Shown here in pieces: positions 1 to 9,924 of a stretch of 64,000 nucleotides of DNA. The DNA is from Neoceratodus forsteri (taxonomy: Eukaryota > Chordata > Ceratodontiformes > Ceratodontidae), in the NCBI GenBank assembly GCA_016271365.2, contig CM057454.1, forward strand, positions 696,213,501 through 696,277,500. Direction: 5' to 3'. A program made the translations under genes and the position numbers. The first letter of the stretch is position 1; the number at the start of each line of letters is the position of its first letter. Under the pieces are notes generated by a model. It searched no databases. It was not told the DNA's origin and saw nothing but the letters and a program-made list of their open reading frames with translations.

Positions 1-1170
1 GCTTCTGTTATGATGAGGGTTGGTAAGGAGATTCTGAACCCCAGGAGGCAGCAGTCCTAAGTGGGCTTTTTTGCCAGCAAACAAGATTGGAATTAGAGTA
101 TCCCATTGAATTGTAACTACTTAGCCTGGGCATACTGGTTACATGTGTGAGTCAATCACTGTGAGCCTGTAAGGAGCTGGCAAGCCTTGTTAAGCACAGT
201 TTTTATATGCTTAATGGATGTGTCCAAGGCTGAGCCATAGATAGCCAGCCCATAATCAACCAGTGAGACCATTGAGCTTTGTATGGCTAGACTGAGGGCT
301 TCACAGGTCAGGTTCTGTTTGTGCCTGTAAAGCGGCCCAATACATGTGTTGACAGCTTTGGCAACATTATCTATATGTTTAGTGAATTACAGTGTGCTAT
401 CAACTGTGATCCCCAGGAATTTAAAATATTGAGTTAGTGTGAGCGAGTCACTCACATTATTGATGATGGTGAAAGGGTACTGTGTATGTTTGCTTTGGGG
501 GTAGGTGAACAACATAGTTTTAGTTTTCTTGTAATTCACGATTAACTTATGGCTGCTAAACCATCTTCCAATGATTGCAAAGTTATTTTGAAGCTGGCTC
601 TCAAGAACCACAGGGTCTGTGTTGCTTACGAAGAGAACAGCGTTATTGACATACAAAATGATTTTTTACCTGGCGGGAGGTGTGGAGGTTATTCAGGAAG
701 ACACTGGACAAGAGTGGACCCAAGATTAATCTTTTTGGAACTCCTGAGTGGATGAGTTGACTGTCAGAGAGGATATTCCCTATCTTAACATGCTGAGAGC
801 AGCAGTGAAGGTAGCTTTGAAACTAAGCTACACTCTCTGTAGAGAGACCTAACCTGGTTAGCTGGTCAGCCAGGAGAATGTGATAAACTGTGTCAAAGGC
901 CTTGGTTAAATCAATGAATGCGGCACCAACAAGAAGGCCTTGGTCAAAGGACTTTTGAATGAAGCCCAAGAATTCAAGCAGTGCAGTGGAGGTGCTATGT
1001 CCTGCCCTAAACACGTGTTGTTGGGGGCATTGTAACTGATATTTGCCTAGGTATTCCATCAGTTGGTCAGCAACTATTTTCTCAAGGATTTTTGATAGTG
1101 GGGGGAGGATATAAATGGGGCTGTAGTTACCTTGTTGGGATCGATTCCCACTCATGTGAACTGGTGTCAC
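1..1170 (-). pseudogene. L2-like ORF2 RT remnant, truncated by the window edge
   Basis: Two open pieces (823-1170 and 387-656) carry RT blocks. The first holds the fingers/palm region with GNYSPIYILPPLSKILEK, then GHSTSTALLEF and the motif A-like FIDLTKAFDTV. The second begins at the catalytic motif C, which reads MYVNNAVLF where active elements have YADD, so both catalytic Asp residues are replaced and the enzyme must be dead. Further left, 60-350 reads as the C-terminal region (VDYGLAIYG). The gap between the pieces contains frameshifts. The identity as RT is secure; the family placement is inferred. Confidence 0.8.
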
Positions 1171-2194
1171 TACAGCAGTTTTCCATCAATGTGGGAATTT
1201 AGAGTGTCTGAGGAAAAGGTTAAGTATGTGGGTTAGGGGAGCAAGAATTTCTTCCAGGATAAGAGAGACAAACTTTAGGTCCAGAGTATCACTGCTGAAC
1301 CTCCCTTTACCTAGCATCTTTTGGAGGTATTTCCTAGCTTCAAGTACAGTGATGAGTCAAATAGAAAGGTTGGTGAGTATGGGCCTGCAACTGCTTAGCA
1401 GGACAACCAGTTGGAACAGAATGGGAGAAGAAGTCAGGGGGGAGAATATCACTGAGGTCCATAAATGCATTATTGAAGGTATTTATGATAGTTTTAGGGT
1501 CCAGGGTAGGTGCACCATCAATGTCAAGCATGGAGAGAGCAGATTAAGAGTCCTTACTGATGATTTCTTTAGGATTATTCCAAAAATGCTTGCCATCGTT
1601 CCAGGACTGGGAGAGGGCTTCTTTCTAGTACCGGCTTTTTGCTGCACAGATGGCCCTGGTACAACCATTTCTGGCCATTTTACAATTCTGGATATCAGAC
1701 TGTTTACCCGAGGTTCAAGGCCTAAGCCAGAGATGGTCCCTGGCTTTCAATACCATAAGAATGTCAGGTGAGAGCCAAGGATTACTCTTGCCATTCACTG
1801 TCCGCTTTTTAAAAGGGGTGTTTTTGTCACAGGCAGTGTTGAAAAGGAGGATGAATTGTTCAAGCACAAGGTCAACATCATTGGTTGAGTAGACTGGTGT
1901 CCAATCAGAACAACAAAGATCTGATTTTAGTAATTTAATATGACTACAAATAAGGACCTTATTAGCTATTGTTCTGGGAGGGGATTTGAAATAGTTGTTG
2001 GTCCACCTGAAAAGATTGAAGAGTGGTCACTGATACCATCTGGGAGAACAATTGTGCCCATTATGTGCTCGGGCCAGTTTGAAGGTACTCAGTCTAGCAG
2101 GGAACTTGTACCAGTCTTATAGTTCATTCTTGTTGGAGACTCGACTAGCTGGGTGAAGTAAACTGCTGATAAAGCATCCTTGAAATGGCTTGCT

Positions 2195-2779
2195 TCATGA
2201 GATCCAGTTAATATTGTAGCCTCCAAGCAGTATGACTTCAGAGTTCAGGCTCAGACTACCTAAACAATCCAGTAATGAGACAAACCCAGGTGCTGCACAC
2301 CTGGGTGGGTTGTAAACAGAAAGCAGTGTAATGGCTTTGTTCTGTGCCCCAAAGAGGACTTTGATAGCAATAGTTTCCATTGCTTCCCCAGTGCTAGGCA
2401 GGGGCAGGGCAAGACCCCGTAGAATATCCCTCAGGTAGATTACACAGCCCTCACCATGCTTGGTTAACCTATCTTGTCTAAAAATTGTGTAATCAGGCAA
2501 GGAAATGGAGGCATCTGCTATTTTAGGAGATAGCCAGGTTTCAGCTATGGAGAGCACATCAAGGTTATGCTGTGCTGCCCAGGCGTGAAGGTTATTGAGT
2601 TTAGAGAGGAGGCTGCAGATGTTGACAGATGCAATAGTAAGCAACCCAATATTCTTTTGACATGAGTCATGCTTAGGTGGTGGGCCAGGGTTAGGATGTA
2701 TGTTACCTGAAAGAAGTAATAGCAGCAGGATTAATAGACAAAGATAATCCTTTAGGTGTCTGTTATTAATTTTGTGCAA
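2195..2779 (-). pseudogene. L2-like ORF2 N-terminus: 2A-like leader and APE-type endonuclease
   Basis: The 194-residue open stretch begins with a leucine-rich run and the motif LSGNIHPNPGP (about residues 23-33), which resembles 2A ribosome-skipping peptides ending NPGP. An apurinic endonuclease-like domain follows, with SVNICSL near residue 52, AETWLS near residue 79 (the metal-binding Glu block) and a GGYNINW block near the end, where the family usually has GDFN. In this class of LINE the endonuclease nicks target DNA to prime reverse transcription. The frame ends before the SDH block, so the domain is interrupted. RT remnants follow downstream on the same strand. Confidence 0.75.
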
Positions 2780-2790
2780 CTGATGTGAGT

Positions 2791-3379
2791 TTCATGCTTG
2801 CCATTTATCCTGTAGCGTAAGGACCCAGGGATGGATTGACAAGAGGGATTGGCAGATGGGATTGTTCCCCAGTGGCAACCAATGTTGGGGTAGTGGCAAA
2901 TCCCCATACTGATATGGGATACCAAAGTTGTTACCAAGTGTTGATGTACTGGTGCTATAAACACAGAAGAGATTGCTATCCCACGTAGGTATGTACAATT
3001 TTAGCACCTGATCACACTTGGGATCTGATAAGGTAGGTCATGTGAGAAGCACTAGGCCAGTGATTATTAGTTTGTGGAGTGACATTTTTCAGTCAGACGG
3101 AGGGAGCAGATTAGTCTTGTGCAGTTATAGGGTGGAAGAATGTTCCCGCTAGCGTAGAGGGACAAGCTCAGGATAACAACAGAAACTACTTTGCAGTGCA
3201 CAAGTAATAAATTAAGGTGAGGGTAAGGTGTGATTCAAGTGCAGAGCAGCTAGTTGGGGGGTGCACGAATACCTAGGGGAGAGGAAAATTGTAACAGACC
3301 CTTTGGTTGGTGATTGAGCAATGCCAACACTAATCCAAAGAAGAATAACAGTAAATAACATTGTGTACAGTGTACACTG
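2791..3379. other. probable 5' leader of the L2 copy; no gene seen
   Basis: Nearly 600 bases separate the first L2 endonuclease ORF from the truncated CR1 that begins near 3380. The short open frames here (2752-3007, minus) show no recognisable domain. By position the stretch is probably the 5' untranslated region of the minus-strand L2, but I cannot exclude unrelated sequence. No terminal repeats or promoters are convincing. Confidence 0.35.
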
Positions 3380-5590
3380 TGGTACAGTGGACTTTAGAAG
3401 GGCTGACTTTGGCATAATGGGTGAATACCTGAGGAATGCATTAGCAAATGGCCAGAAAGGAGGGGTGGAAGAACAATGGAGAAAAATCAAAACTGCCATC
3501 ATAGAGGCAACAAGCCTTTGTGTGAAACAAATTAAGAAAACAATGCAGAATAAAAAACAACAATGGTTCTCAAAAGAGGTGTCAGGGAAGGTTAAGGAGA
3601 AAAAGGCTGCATTGAAAAAGTATAAGGAATCACAGAAGGAGCACGACAGGGAACTGTATCAATTAAAGCAGAAAGAAGTGGGGAAGGCAGTCAGAAAAGC
3701 AAAGGCCCAAAATGAGGAAAAGATAGCCAACTCAGTTAAGTAGGGGGATAAAACCTCTTATAGGTACATTAGGGAGCATAGAAAGGTTAAGGGAGGTATA
3801 GTGAAGATTAATAAAGGAGAGGGGAGGTGGGCAGAGGGAGACAGTGAAAAGGCAGAGATACTGATTGAATACTTTTGCTCAGTATTCACAAAAGAAGAAG
3901 AGGAGGAGTTACCTAAACCAAACAATAGAAGCACTCTGGGTAGTGGGGTTAATGCCAGTCCATTTACAGAAGAAAGAGTCCTGAAAGAACTCCTAAAACT
4001 CAAGGTGGACAAAGCAATGGGGCCTGACGGGATTCACCCTAGAATCCTAAAAGAACTAAGGGAGGACCTAGCGACACCACTAACCACACTTTTTAACAAA
4101 TCATGGGAGGATGGAGTAGTGCCTGAGGACTGGAGGAGGGCAGATGTGATTCCCCTTCACAAAAGTGGGAGCAAGGCAGAAGCAGGAAACTACAGACCTG
4201 TTAGTTTGACCTCAGTGATAGCGAAAATGATGGAATCACTTCTGAAAGAAAGAATTGTTGAGTACCTAGAGGCCAGCAGGGCACAGGACCCAAAGCAGCA
4301 TGGATTCACAGCAGGAAGGTCATGTCAGATGAATCTAATCAATTTCTTTGACTGGGTGACCAAAGTAATAGACCAAGGAGGGGCTATGGATATGGCCTAC
4401 CTAGACTTTAGCAAGGCATTTGACATAGTCACGCACAAAAGATTAATAATCAAGTTAGCCAGCCTGGGAGTGGGTACCAGGGTGGTAGCCTGGGTAGCAA
4501 ACTGGCTGCACAACAGGACACATAAGGTAATAGTGAATGGAACACATTCCGAAGAAAGGGGGGTTACTAGTGGAGTACCTCAGGGCTCAGTACTGGGTCC
4601 AGTCCTCTTTAACGTCTTTATAGGTGACATTGCAGAGGACCTGAAGGAAAGGTATGCCTTTGCAGATGACACAAAGATCTGTAACAGAGTTGATACACAA
4701 GGAGGGGTAGAAAGGATGAGAAGGACTTGGCAAGATTGGAGGAATGGTCAGACATATGGCAACTTAGATTCAACGCAAAGAAGTGCAAAGTAATGCACCT
4801 GGGAAATAAAAATCCAGGAGAAGAGTACACAATAGCAGGGGAGGTACTAACAACAACAATAATGGAAAGAGACCTGGGGGTAGTCATATCAGATGACCTA
4901 AAGGTGGGTAAGCAATGTGAGAAGTCGGTAAGGAGAGCCAGGGGGGGATACTGGGATGCATAGGAAGGGGTATCACAAGTAGAAAAAGGGAAGTGGTTAT
5001 TCCTCTGTAGAGACAGTTGGTGAGACCCCATCTGGAGTACTGCGTGCAGTTTTGAAGACCTCATCTATGCAAGGACATAGACAGGATGTAAGCAGTCCAG
5101 AGGAGGGCAACTAAAATGGTGCAGGGTCTACATCAGAAACCATATGAAGAGAGACTGAGAGAGCTTAATATATATACCCTTGATGAAAGGAGGGACAGGG
5201 GAAACATGATAGAAACTTTCAAGTACCTCAAGAGAATCAACAAAGTCCAGGAGGGTAGCATCTTTCAGAAAAAGAGATGTGTAAGAACAAGGGGGCACAA
5301 TTTAAAGATAGAAGAGGGACAGCTCAGGGGTAATGTGAGGAAATTTTTTTTCATGGAGAGAGTGGTGGATGCATGGAACCGCCTTCCTGAAGAGGTTGTG
5401 GGGTCTAAAACAGTGAGGGAATTCAAACATGCATGGGACAGACATAAGGCAATTATAATGGGGGGTTGCAGGAAGTAGGCTGTTGGTTAACTAGAATCTG
5501 CAGCTTATCCAATAGGTAGGGAAATGGGCAGACTAGGTGGGCCAAGTGGTCCTTATCTGCCATCAAAGTCTATGTTTCTATGTTTCACCC
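3380..5590 (+). mobile_element. CR1-type LINE, copy 1, 5' truncated
   Basis: This is the same CR1 family as the copies at 30491-33586 and 51477-55403. Homology to those copies starts near 3380, inside the linker after the endonuclease, so the 5' half is missing, as is usual for CR1. The 3' end has the family tail: a conserved stretch about CAGACTAGGTGGGCCAAG followed by short TCTATGTT repeats ending near 5590. That 8-bp repeat tail, rather than poly(A), is the CR1 hallmark. No target duplication is evident. Confidence 0.9.
3399..5478 (+). pseudogene. CR1 ORF2 fragment: linker, RT and C-terminal domain
   Basis: The first open piece (to 3743) is the basic lysine-rich linker between endonuclease and RT. 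After one in-frame TAG the same frame continues from 3801 to 4793 with RT blocks: DKAMGPDGIHPRILKE, NYRPVSLTSV, the motif A-like YLDFSKAFD, SGVPQGSVLGP and motif C FADDTKICN. The catalytic FADD is therefore intact. A frameshift near 4725 leads to 4727-4963, and another to 5116-5478, the C-terminal region with HNLKIEEGQLRGN and WNRLPEEVV. With a stop and at least two frameshifts it cannot make an active protein. Confidence 0.9.
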
Positions 5591-6969
5591 AGCGAAGAAC
5601 AGCGAGCTGGACGGTGTGCATCCAAGGTAAAAGGAAAATTATTGTGGTCCCTTTAAGGGGATGCTCTACCAAAAATCAAGCACCAATTAAGGAGAGAATA
5701 GAAAAAGCAGGAGGACTGTTGTGGGGGCAGAAGAGTCAGGGTCAGGGTGGGTGGGCGGAACAAAATACTAGCAGAAAAAATTAACTTCTAAAATTGGAGC
5801 AAAAACTACAGTCCGAGGACAGCCAAAGGAGAGACTGCTCGAGGTTAGGGGAGCCAATGAGAACTGCAACTTGTGAACTGCAGCATCTAGAAAGGTCAGT
5901 GTACCTGTTGACAATTAGCTGGGTTGGCAGGCTGCTGATGGAGTGCAGCTGTCTGGTTCCAGCCCGTAGCTGCTGGCCCGGTCCTGCAAGTCAGCTCAGG
6001 ACAGGAGTTCTGAAAGAAAGGGAGAGAGGAACAGATCAGCCAAAGATAAGGGGCTCAGGCTTGCACTTTGCTCAATTGGTAGGAGGGACCAGAGTTTTAG
6101 ACAAAAGCTGGGAGAGTTGGTGAGAAAAAAGGCATCAGAGGAACACTGGGGAGAGAAAAGTTTCAGGATTGGGGGAGCAGGGTATGGCACCCTTGATGCT
6201 GAGAGGGACAGAGACAGAAACAAAAGAGGTTAAATAGCTCTAGACTTGGGGAAGAGAGCAAAAGTTACTCGGAATAACAAAGCAAGATTGCAATAAACTT
6301 AACAGGGTCTGCTCTGGTATATTAATATAACTGTAGTGTCTAGCCAGCCTTTAAATACTTATACCCAATATATTAGCTTAGGAAAACAATGCAGGAATTG
6401 CAGCAAATTAGCAGGGTCTGCTCAGGTATAAAATGCAGTTATAATGACTAACTAGACTTTAAACACTTTAACCTAATAAATTAACTCGGAAAAGCAATGC
6501 AAAAATTGCTGTGAATTAGCAAGATCTGGTCTAGTATATTAAACGCAGTTGTAGTGTCTTGCTAGAATTTAAACATAAAAAAACAATATAAAGTACAAAA
6601 TGCTAGCAGAGGAATTAACTATCGAAATTGGCGGTGTAAACTACAATCCAAGGACAGCCAATGGAGAGCCTGCTAAAGGTTAGGGGAGCCAATGAGAACT
6701 GCAACTTGCGAGCCGTGGGGCCTAGGAAGGTCAGCGTACCTGTTGGCAATAGCTGGGATGGCGGGCTGCTGACAGAGTGCGACCATCAGGTTCTAACCTG
6801 TAGACACTGGCCCGGTGCTGCAAAACAGCTCAGGACAGGAGTTCTGTTGGCAATTAGCTGGGCCGGCAGGCTGCTGATGGAGTGCAGCTGTCTGGTTCCA
6901 ACCCATAGTCGCTGGCCTGGTGCTGCAAGTCTGCTCAGGACAGAATGTCTGAATAGTGAGGTGGTGAGT
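5591..6969. repeat. composite direct and tandem repeat block
   Basis: Between the CR1 tail and the old LINE lies a gene-free block. A roughly 250-bp segment at 5762-6016 recurs in the same orientation at 6598-6848, starting AAAATRCTAGCAG and ending GGACAGGAGTTCTG, and the last 110 bases repeat once more at 6849-6960. Between the copies, 6280-6596 holds three diverged tandem units of about 110-120 bp sharing CAGGGTCTGCTC and CAATGCA-like cores. Open frames across the block are satellite read-through. It could be a local satellite or the ends of an unrecognised element. Confidence 0.7.
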
Positions 6970-6974
6970 GCCCG

Positions 6975-7336
6975 ATTTTAAAAGTTTCTATTTATGCAAT
7001 TGGAATGTACATTAAGGAGTCCAGGAAACATCTTTGATTTGTTATTTGTTTCTACAAAAGAGGAAATTAGTTTTGTCTCAGTAAACCAACCCGTGTTAGG
7101 GGATCATAATTTGTTGATTTATGGTCTACATTTGTTGTCTGTGGGAGGAAACAAAATCTAATTAATGAACCAAAAATTAGGCACCAATCTTTCAAATCTT
7201 TCGAAAGTTATAATAAAATAGTTTTCCAATTAAAATTGATGCAAGTAAAATTGGAAAGGTTATTTCTCACTCCATCCCTTGATTTGGCAATTCAGGAATT
7301 TAGTAACTGGTTTAAAGCAGTTTGTGATGACATACA
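6975..7336 (+). pseudogene. old CR1/Rex1-like LINE, piece 1: end of endonuclease and start of linker
   Basis: Translation in shifting frames gives LRSPGNIFDLLFVST and then VLGDHNLLIYGL, which match the last two blocks of APE-type LINE endonucleases (GNTLDLVF and SDHxLI). The Ser of SDH is replaced by Gly. The piece ends near FNWFKAVCDDI, a linker-like sequence. The continuation (KNHIPWIRRNLKK) is found 18.8 kb away at about 26165, so this is the 5'-most visible piece of the LINE that hosts the nested insertions. Family unassigned. Confidence 0.6.
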
Positions 7337-7337
7337 G

Positions 7338-7491
7338 TAGTAGCCACAGACATTGCCAGCTATTTCCAGTTATTTCGCGAAATTTCTAAAGAGTTTCTCT
7401 CTGCTGCCCCTACTGTGGAAATGCAGAAAGCATGAGATATTCCTGGAAATATCACAGAAATTTCGAGAAATAGTGGCAGTGTCTGTGGCTG
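7338..7491. mobile_element. palindromic MITE, about 154 bp
   Basis: The left end AGCCACAGACATTGCCA and the inverse of the right end, CAGCCACAGACACTGCCA, form a clear terminal inverted repeat. Internal segments (ATTTCGCGAAATTTCT and AGAAATTTCGAGAAAT) extend the foldback. It has no coding capacity. It sits exactly where the old LINE breaks off and the Ngaro-like element begins. I see no unambiguous target-site duplication, so the superfamily is not assigned. Confidence 0.65.
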
Positions 7492-7849
7492 TTACTTTAG
7501 CTCCATTGTCCCGGATTCCCCCCTTCCCTCCACAAAAGGACAGACCACTAGTGTGTTGTTGCGATCAGATTGGCAATCAATTTATTATGTTTCATATTTA
7601 TATTTACAAATACCATCGCCATTCATCATTATTGTCTTTTCAACAATTCTTTGTTTATATTGCATTAAATATCAATATCTGTTCACCCCTCCTCTTTCTT
7701 CCTCTTTTTCTCACCTCCCCAGGTGAAAACCTGGGTGCCTTCTTCTTCCCTTTTATCTTGTAGGTAAAGGTGAAAACCGAGACCACTTTTCTCTCCTTCT
7801 GTTTCTTCTTCTTCTCCTCATATTCCTTTATCATTCCCCCTCCCTCCCC

Positions 7850-8525
7850 CTTTTCCCCATAGCCTGTCTCCAGGTTGCGTTGGATGACTGGCCTTCCCCC
7901 TTTCTTCCACTCTCCCTCTCCTCTGTCTTCCTTCTTGTCTCCTCCAGGCCCCAATAAAAAACATCATCTCCATATTAAACATGTCTATCGTAAAGTCCAT
8001 CAAATGTGCCCCATCTGATCTGTAAAAATCCTCTACCCACTCTTCCACCCTCCTCAATATTACGTGTCCTTTCATGCTTCTTATCAACATCCCCACCCTC
8101 CTATTCATTTTCCTTCTGGCACTATCCACTGCTACATGGCTGTGTTCGTGTCTCCACACCCTCCTTGGTATCATATCAGACCATGCCATGCCCACCCCCG
8201 ACCACCATTGCTTTATTTACTCAAGATCCTGCTTAACCCATAAATATGTGTCAACCCATGGCTTCCCTCCAATATCATTACCCCCATGGTGTATAATGAT
8301 TAAATCTGGGGTGGGTTGCTGCTCTCTCATCTCTATCAGGGTTGGAAGTAACTGTGCCCATTTCATCCCTCGAATGCCCCGCCATACCATCCTACATTGT
8401 CTGACATCTTGGTAAAGCTGCTTTTCCCCGGCCTTCTTTTCCGCTCTCCTTTCTGCCCAGTAGATGTAGGAGTGCCTGCATATCCATACTTCTGTGGTCC
8501 TCCCTCCACCTATTGAATCAAGCAA
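7850..8525 (-). pseudogene. SGNH (GDSL-type) hydrolase domain of the Ngaro-like element
   Basis: The reading starts with EVWICRHSYIYWAERRA, equivalent to the nucleophile block (usually GHS; Gly is replaced by Arg), continues with RGMKWAQLLPTL and IIIHHGGNDIG (the Asn block), and after a frame change near 8200 ends with RSDGAHL (about 7998-8036), the Asp-x-x-His block. All three parts of a SGNH esterase are present, so this is a hydrolase and not random sequence. Similar hydrolase domains are known in vertebrate Ngaro elements; their role there is unknown. It is inactive here because of the frameshift. Confidence 0.7.
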
Positions 8526-8529
8526 AATA

Positions 8530-9671
8530 TAACTTAATCTTCTGATTCTGCAGTTCCTCTCCCCATACCAGGGTCAAGCCTAAATAGCCATGATTACCAA
8601 CAATGTGATGTCTTTTATCCTTCCGTCTCTTACCCATTCTGCTGGCCATGGCTCTGAAAAACATTTTCCTCTCAAATACCCCCCCATTCCTAACACCTCT
8701 GTTGTATCCGTATACAATTCTAAATCCGTATTATAGACCCACTATTCCCGCCAAAAGGAACTGCCATTATAGCGCTTAGAAATTCCTCCCATACCTTGAA
8801 ATCCTCCTTCACCCCTTTTGTTATATCGACACAGTGGCATGGTCTTACTATCCCTGCTGTGGCCCTTCCTAGTCATCTTGTAAATGTCCTTTCTGGCCCA
8901 ATTGCCCTGCAAGTGAAATTCAATTGCCCCAATACTTGTTGCACCTGCCTTAATTGTACCCGCCTCCTGCTAGTACACTCCTGAATCAGACCTTTTAGCT
9001 TCTGCACTTTACTGTCTGGTAACCTAAATACTTCCCCTATTGCCATCTACCTCAATCCCTAGAAACTCCAGAACCTTACTGGGTCCTTCTGTTTTGTCTG
9101 GTGCCAATGGCACACCAAGTTCACCACACAGTTCTTGAAAGCTAGCCAGCATCCTCTCTGTTTCTTAGTGTCCACTGCCTACTAACAAGAAATCATTCAA
9201 ATAGTGTATGACCATCTTGTAACCTGTTTTTTGCTAGCAGATCCATTGCAGGAAGGTGCTAAATGTTTCAAAGGTAGCACAAGCTATGGAACAACCCATA
9301 GGCATAGCCCTGTCAAAATAGTACTGTTCCCCAACTTTAAAACCCAATAAATCCCAGTCCTCCCTCCTAACTGGGAGCAACCAGAAAGCTGATTCTATAT
9401 CTGTCTTTGCCAGCCATGCATCGGGGGTCACCCGAATAATCTGAACTGCCTCTTCCAACGTGGCATAGGTTACCCTGCTGTGTTCCTCCCCTATAAAGTC
9501 ATTAACGGAGTCTTTCTCTGGGAATGACAAATGGGGGAGCACCCTGTATTCTGCTTTATGTTTGTAGGGGACCAAACCCAATGGGAAAATCCTCAGGTTG
9601 TCTAAAGGGGGGGGTCCAGATACGGCCCTTCCACCCTCCCTGCAGCTTTTTCTTTTTCTATTTTTTTTCTC
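8530..9671 (-). pseudogene. DIRS-type RT and RNase H (C-terminal part)
   Basis: From right to left: PLDNLRIFPLGLVPYK, HLSFPEKDSVNDFI, the motif A-like AKTDIESAFWLLPV (intact Asp), MPMGCSIACATFETF, and a motif C region near 9185-9215 that reads YLNDFLL instead of YLDD, losing one catalytic Asp. A connection region (KVQKLKGLIQE, LGQLNFTCRAIGP) follows at about 8830-9050, then a partial RNase H (LGMGGYLRGKCFSEPWP) near 8640-8720. These signatures belong to DIRS/Ngaro RTs and not to Gypsy or LINEs. The RT N-terminus is at 22709-22860 beyond the L1 insertion. Confidence 0.8.
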
Positions 9672-9686
9672 AAAATGTCTTCCTTT
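9672..9686 (+). repeat. left target-site duplication of the outer L1
   Basis: AAAATGTCTTCCTTT here recurs at 22694-22708, immediately after the 3' end of the outer L1. It belongs to the Ngaro-like RT on the other strand. The 15-bp exact match marks one insertion event. Confidence 0.9.
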
Positions 9687-9924
9687 GGGGGCGTGGCCAA
9701 CCGCCAAGCTCAACGGATGCCTGAACCTGGAGATCCTGTAACCCCCACCACACATCTGTGTGATACCCGCTTTTTTCCTGCGCTCTGACTCCTTTATTTA
9801 CCCATTAAGTAAACGCGAGCACTTACCCTTTTGGCGGCTTCGTGTTCTGATCTCTAACCAGCGTAGAAATACCCATTACACCTGTTGCCCGTTTCTCGTG
9901 CTTGTGGCCTGGCCTACAGCTTAC

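Larger units (their letters stand above)
1..2790 (-). mobile_element. L2-like LINE, copy 1 (3' end outside the window)
   Basis: A degraded non-LTR retrotransposon lies on the minus strand, with endonuclease at the right (2195-2779) and RT leftwards to position 1. The reading frame is broken into many pieces, and the element runs off the left edge, so its 3' tail is not visible. Assignment to the L2/CR1 group rests on the RT block with a GHSTSTALLEF motif followed by IDLTKAFDTV, and on the hydrophobic N-terminus ending in HPNPGP. Two other L2-like copies in the window (55770-59243 and 59926-63830) share the same architecture. The exact family is not resolved. Confidence 0.8.
7492..9686 (-). 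mobile_element. DIRS/Ngaro-like retrotransposon, 3' half
   Basis: This minus-strand element carries RT, RNase H and a SGNH hydrolase. It is the continuation of 22694-26135, from which it is separated by an inserted L1. Element orientation is right to left. The left boundary near 7492 is inferred from the adjoining MITE and old LINE. No tyrosine recombinase domain is visible. Elements of this group integrate without target duplication, so the absence of one at 7492/26135 is expected. DIRS versus Ngaro cannot be settled without the terminal repeats. Confidence 0.75.

Noticed and set aside
7353..7763. 136-codon open frame over the MITE and Ngaro edge
   Set aside because: It crosses the boundary between two unrelated repeats and has no recognisable domain.
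7850..8525. Horizontally acquired bacterial esterase
   Set aside because: It is part of a DIRS/Ngaro-type element on the same strand directly after RNase H; hydrolase domains are a known component there.
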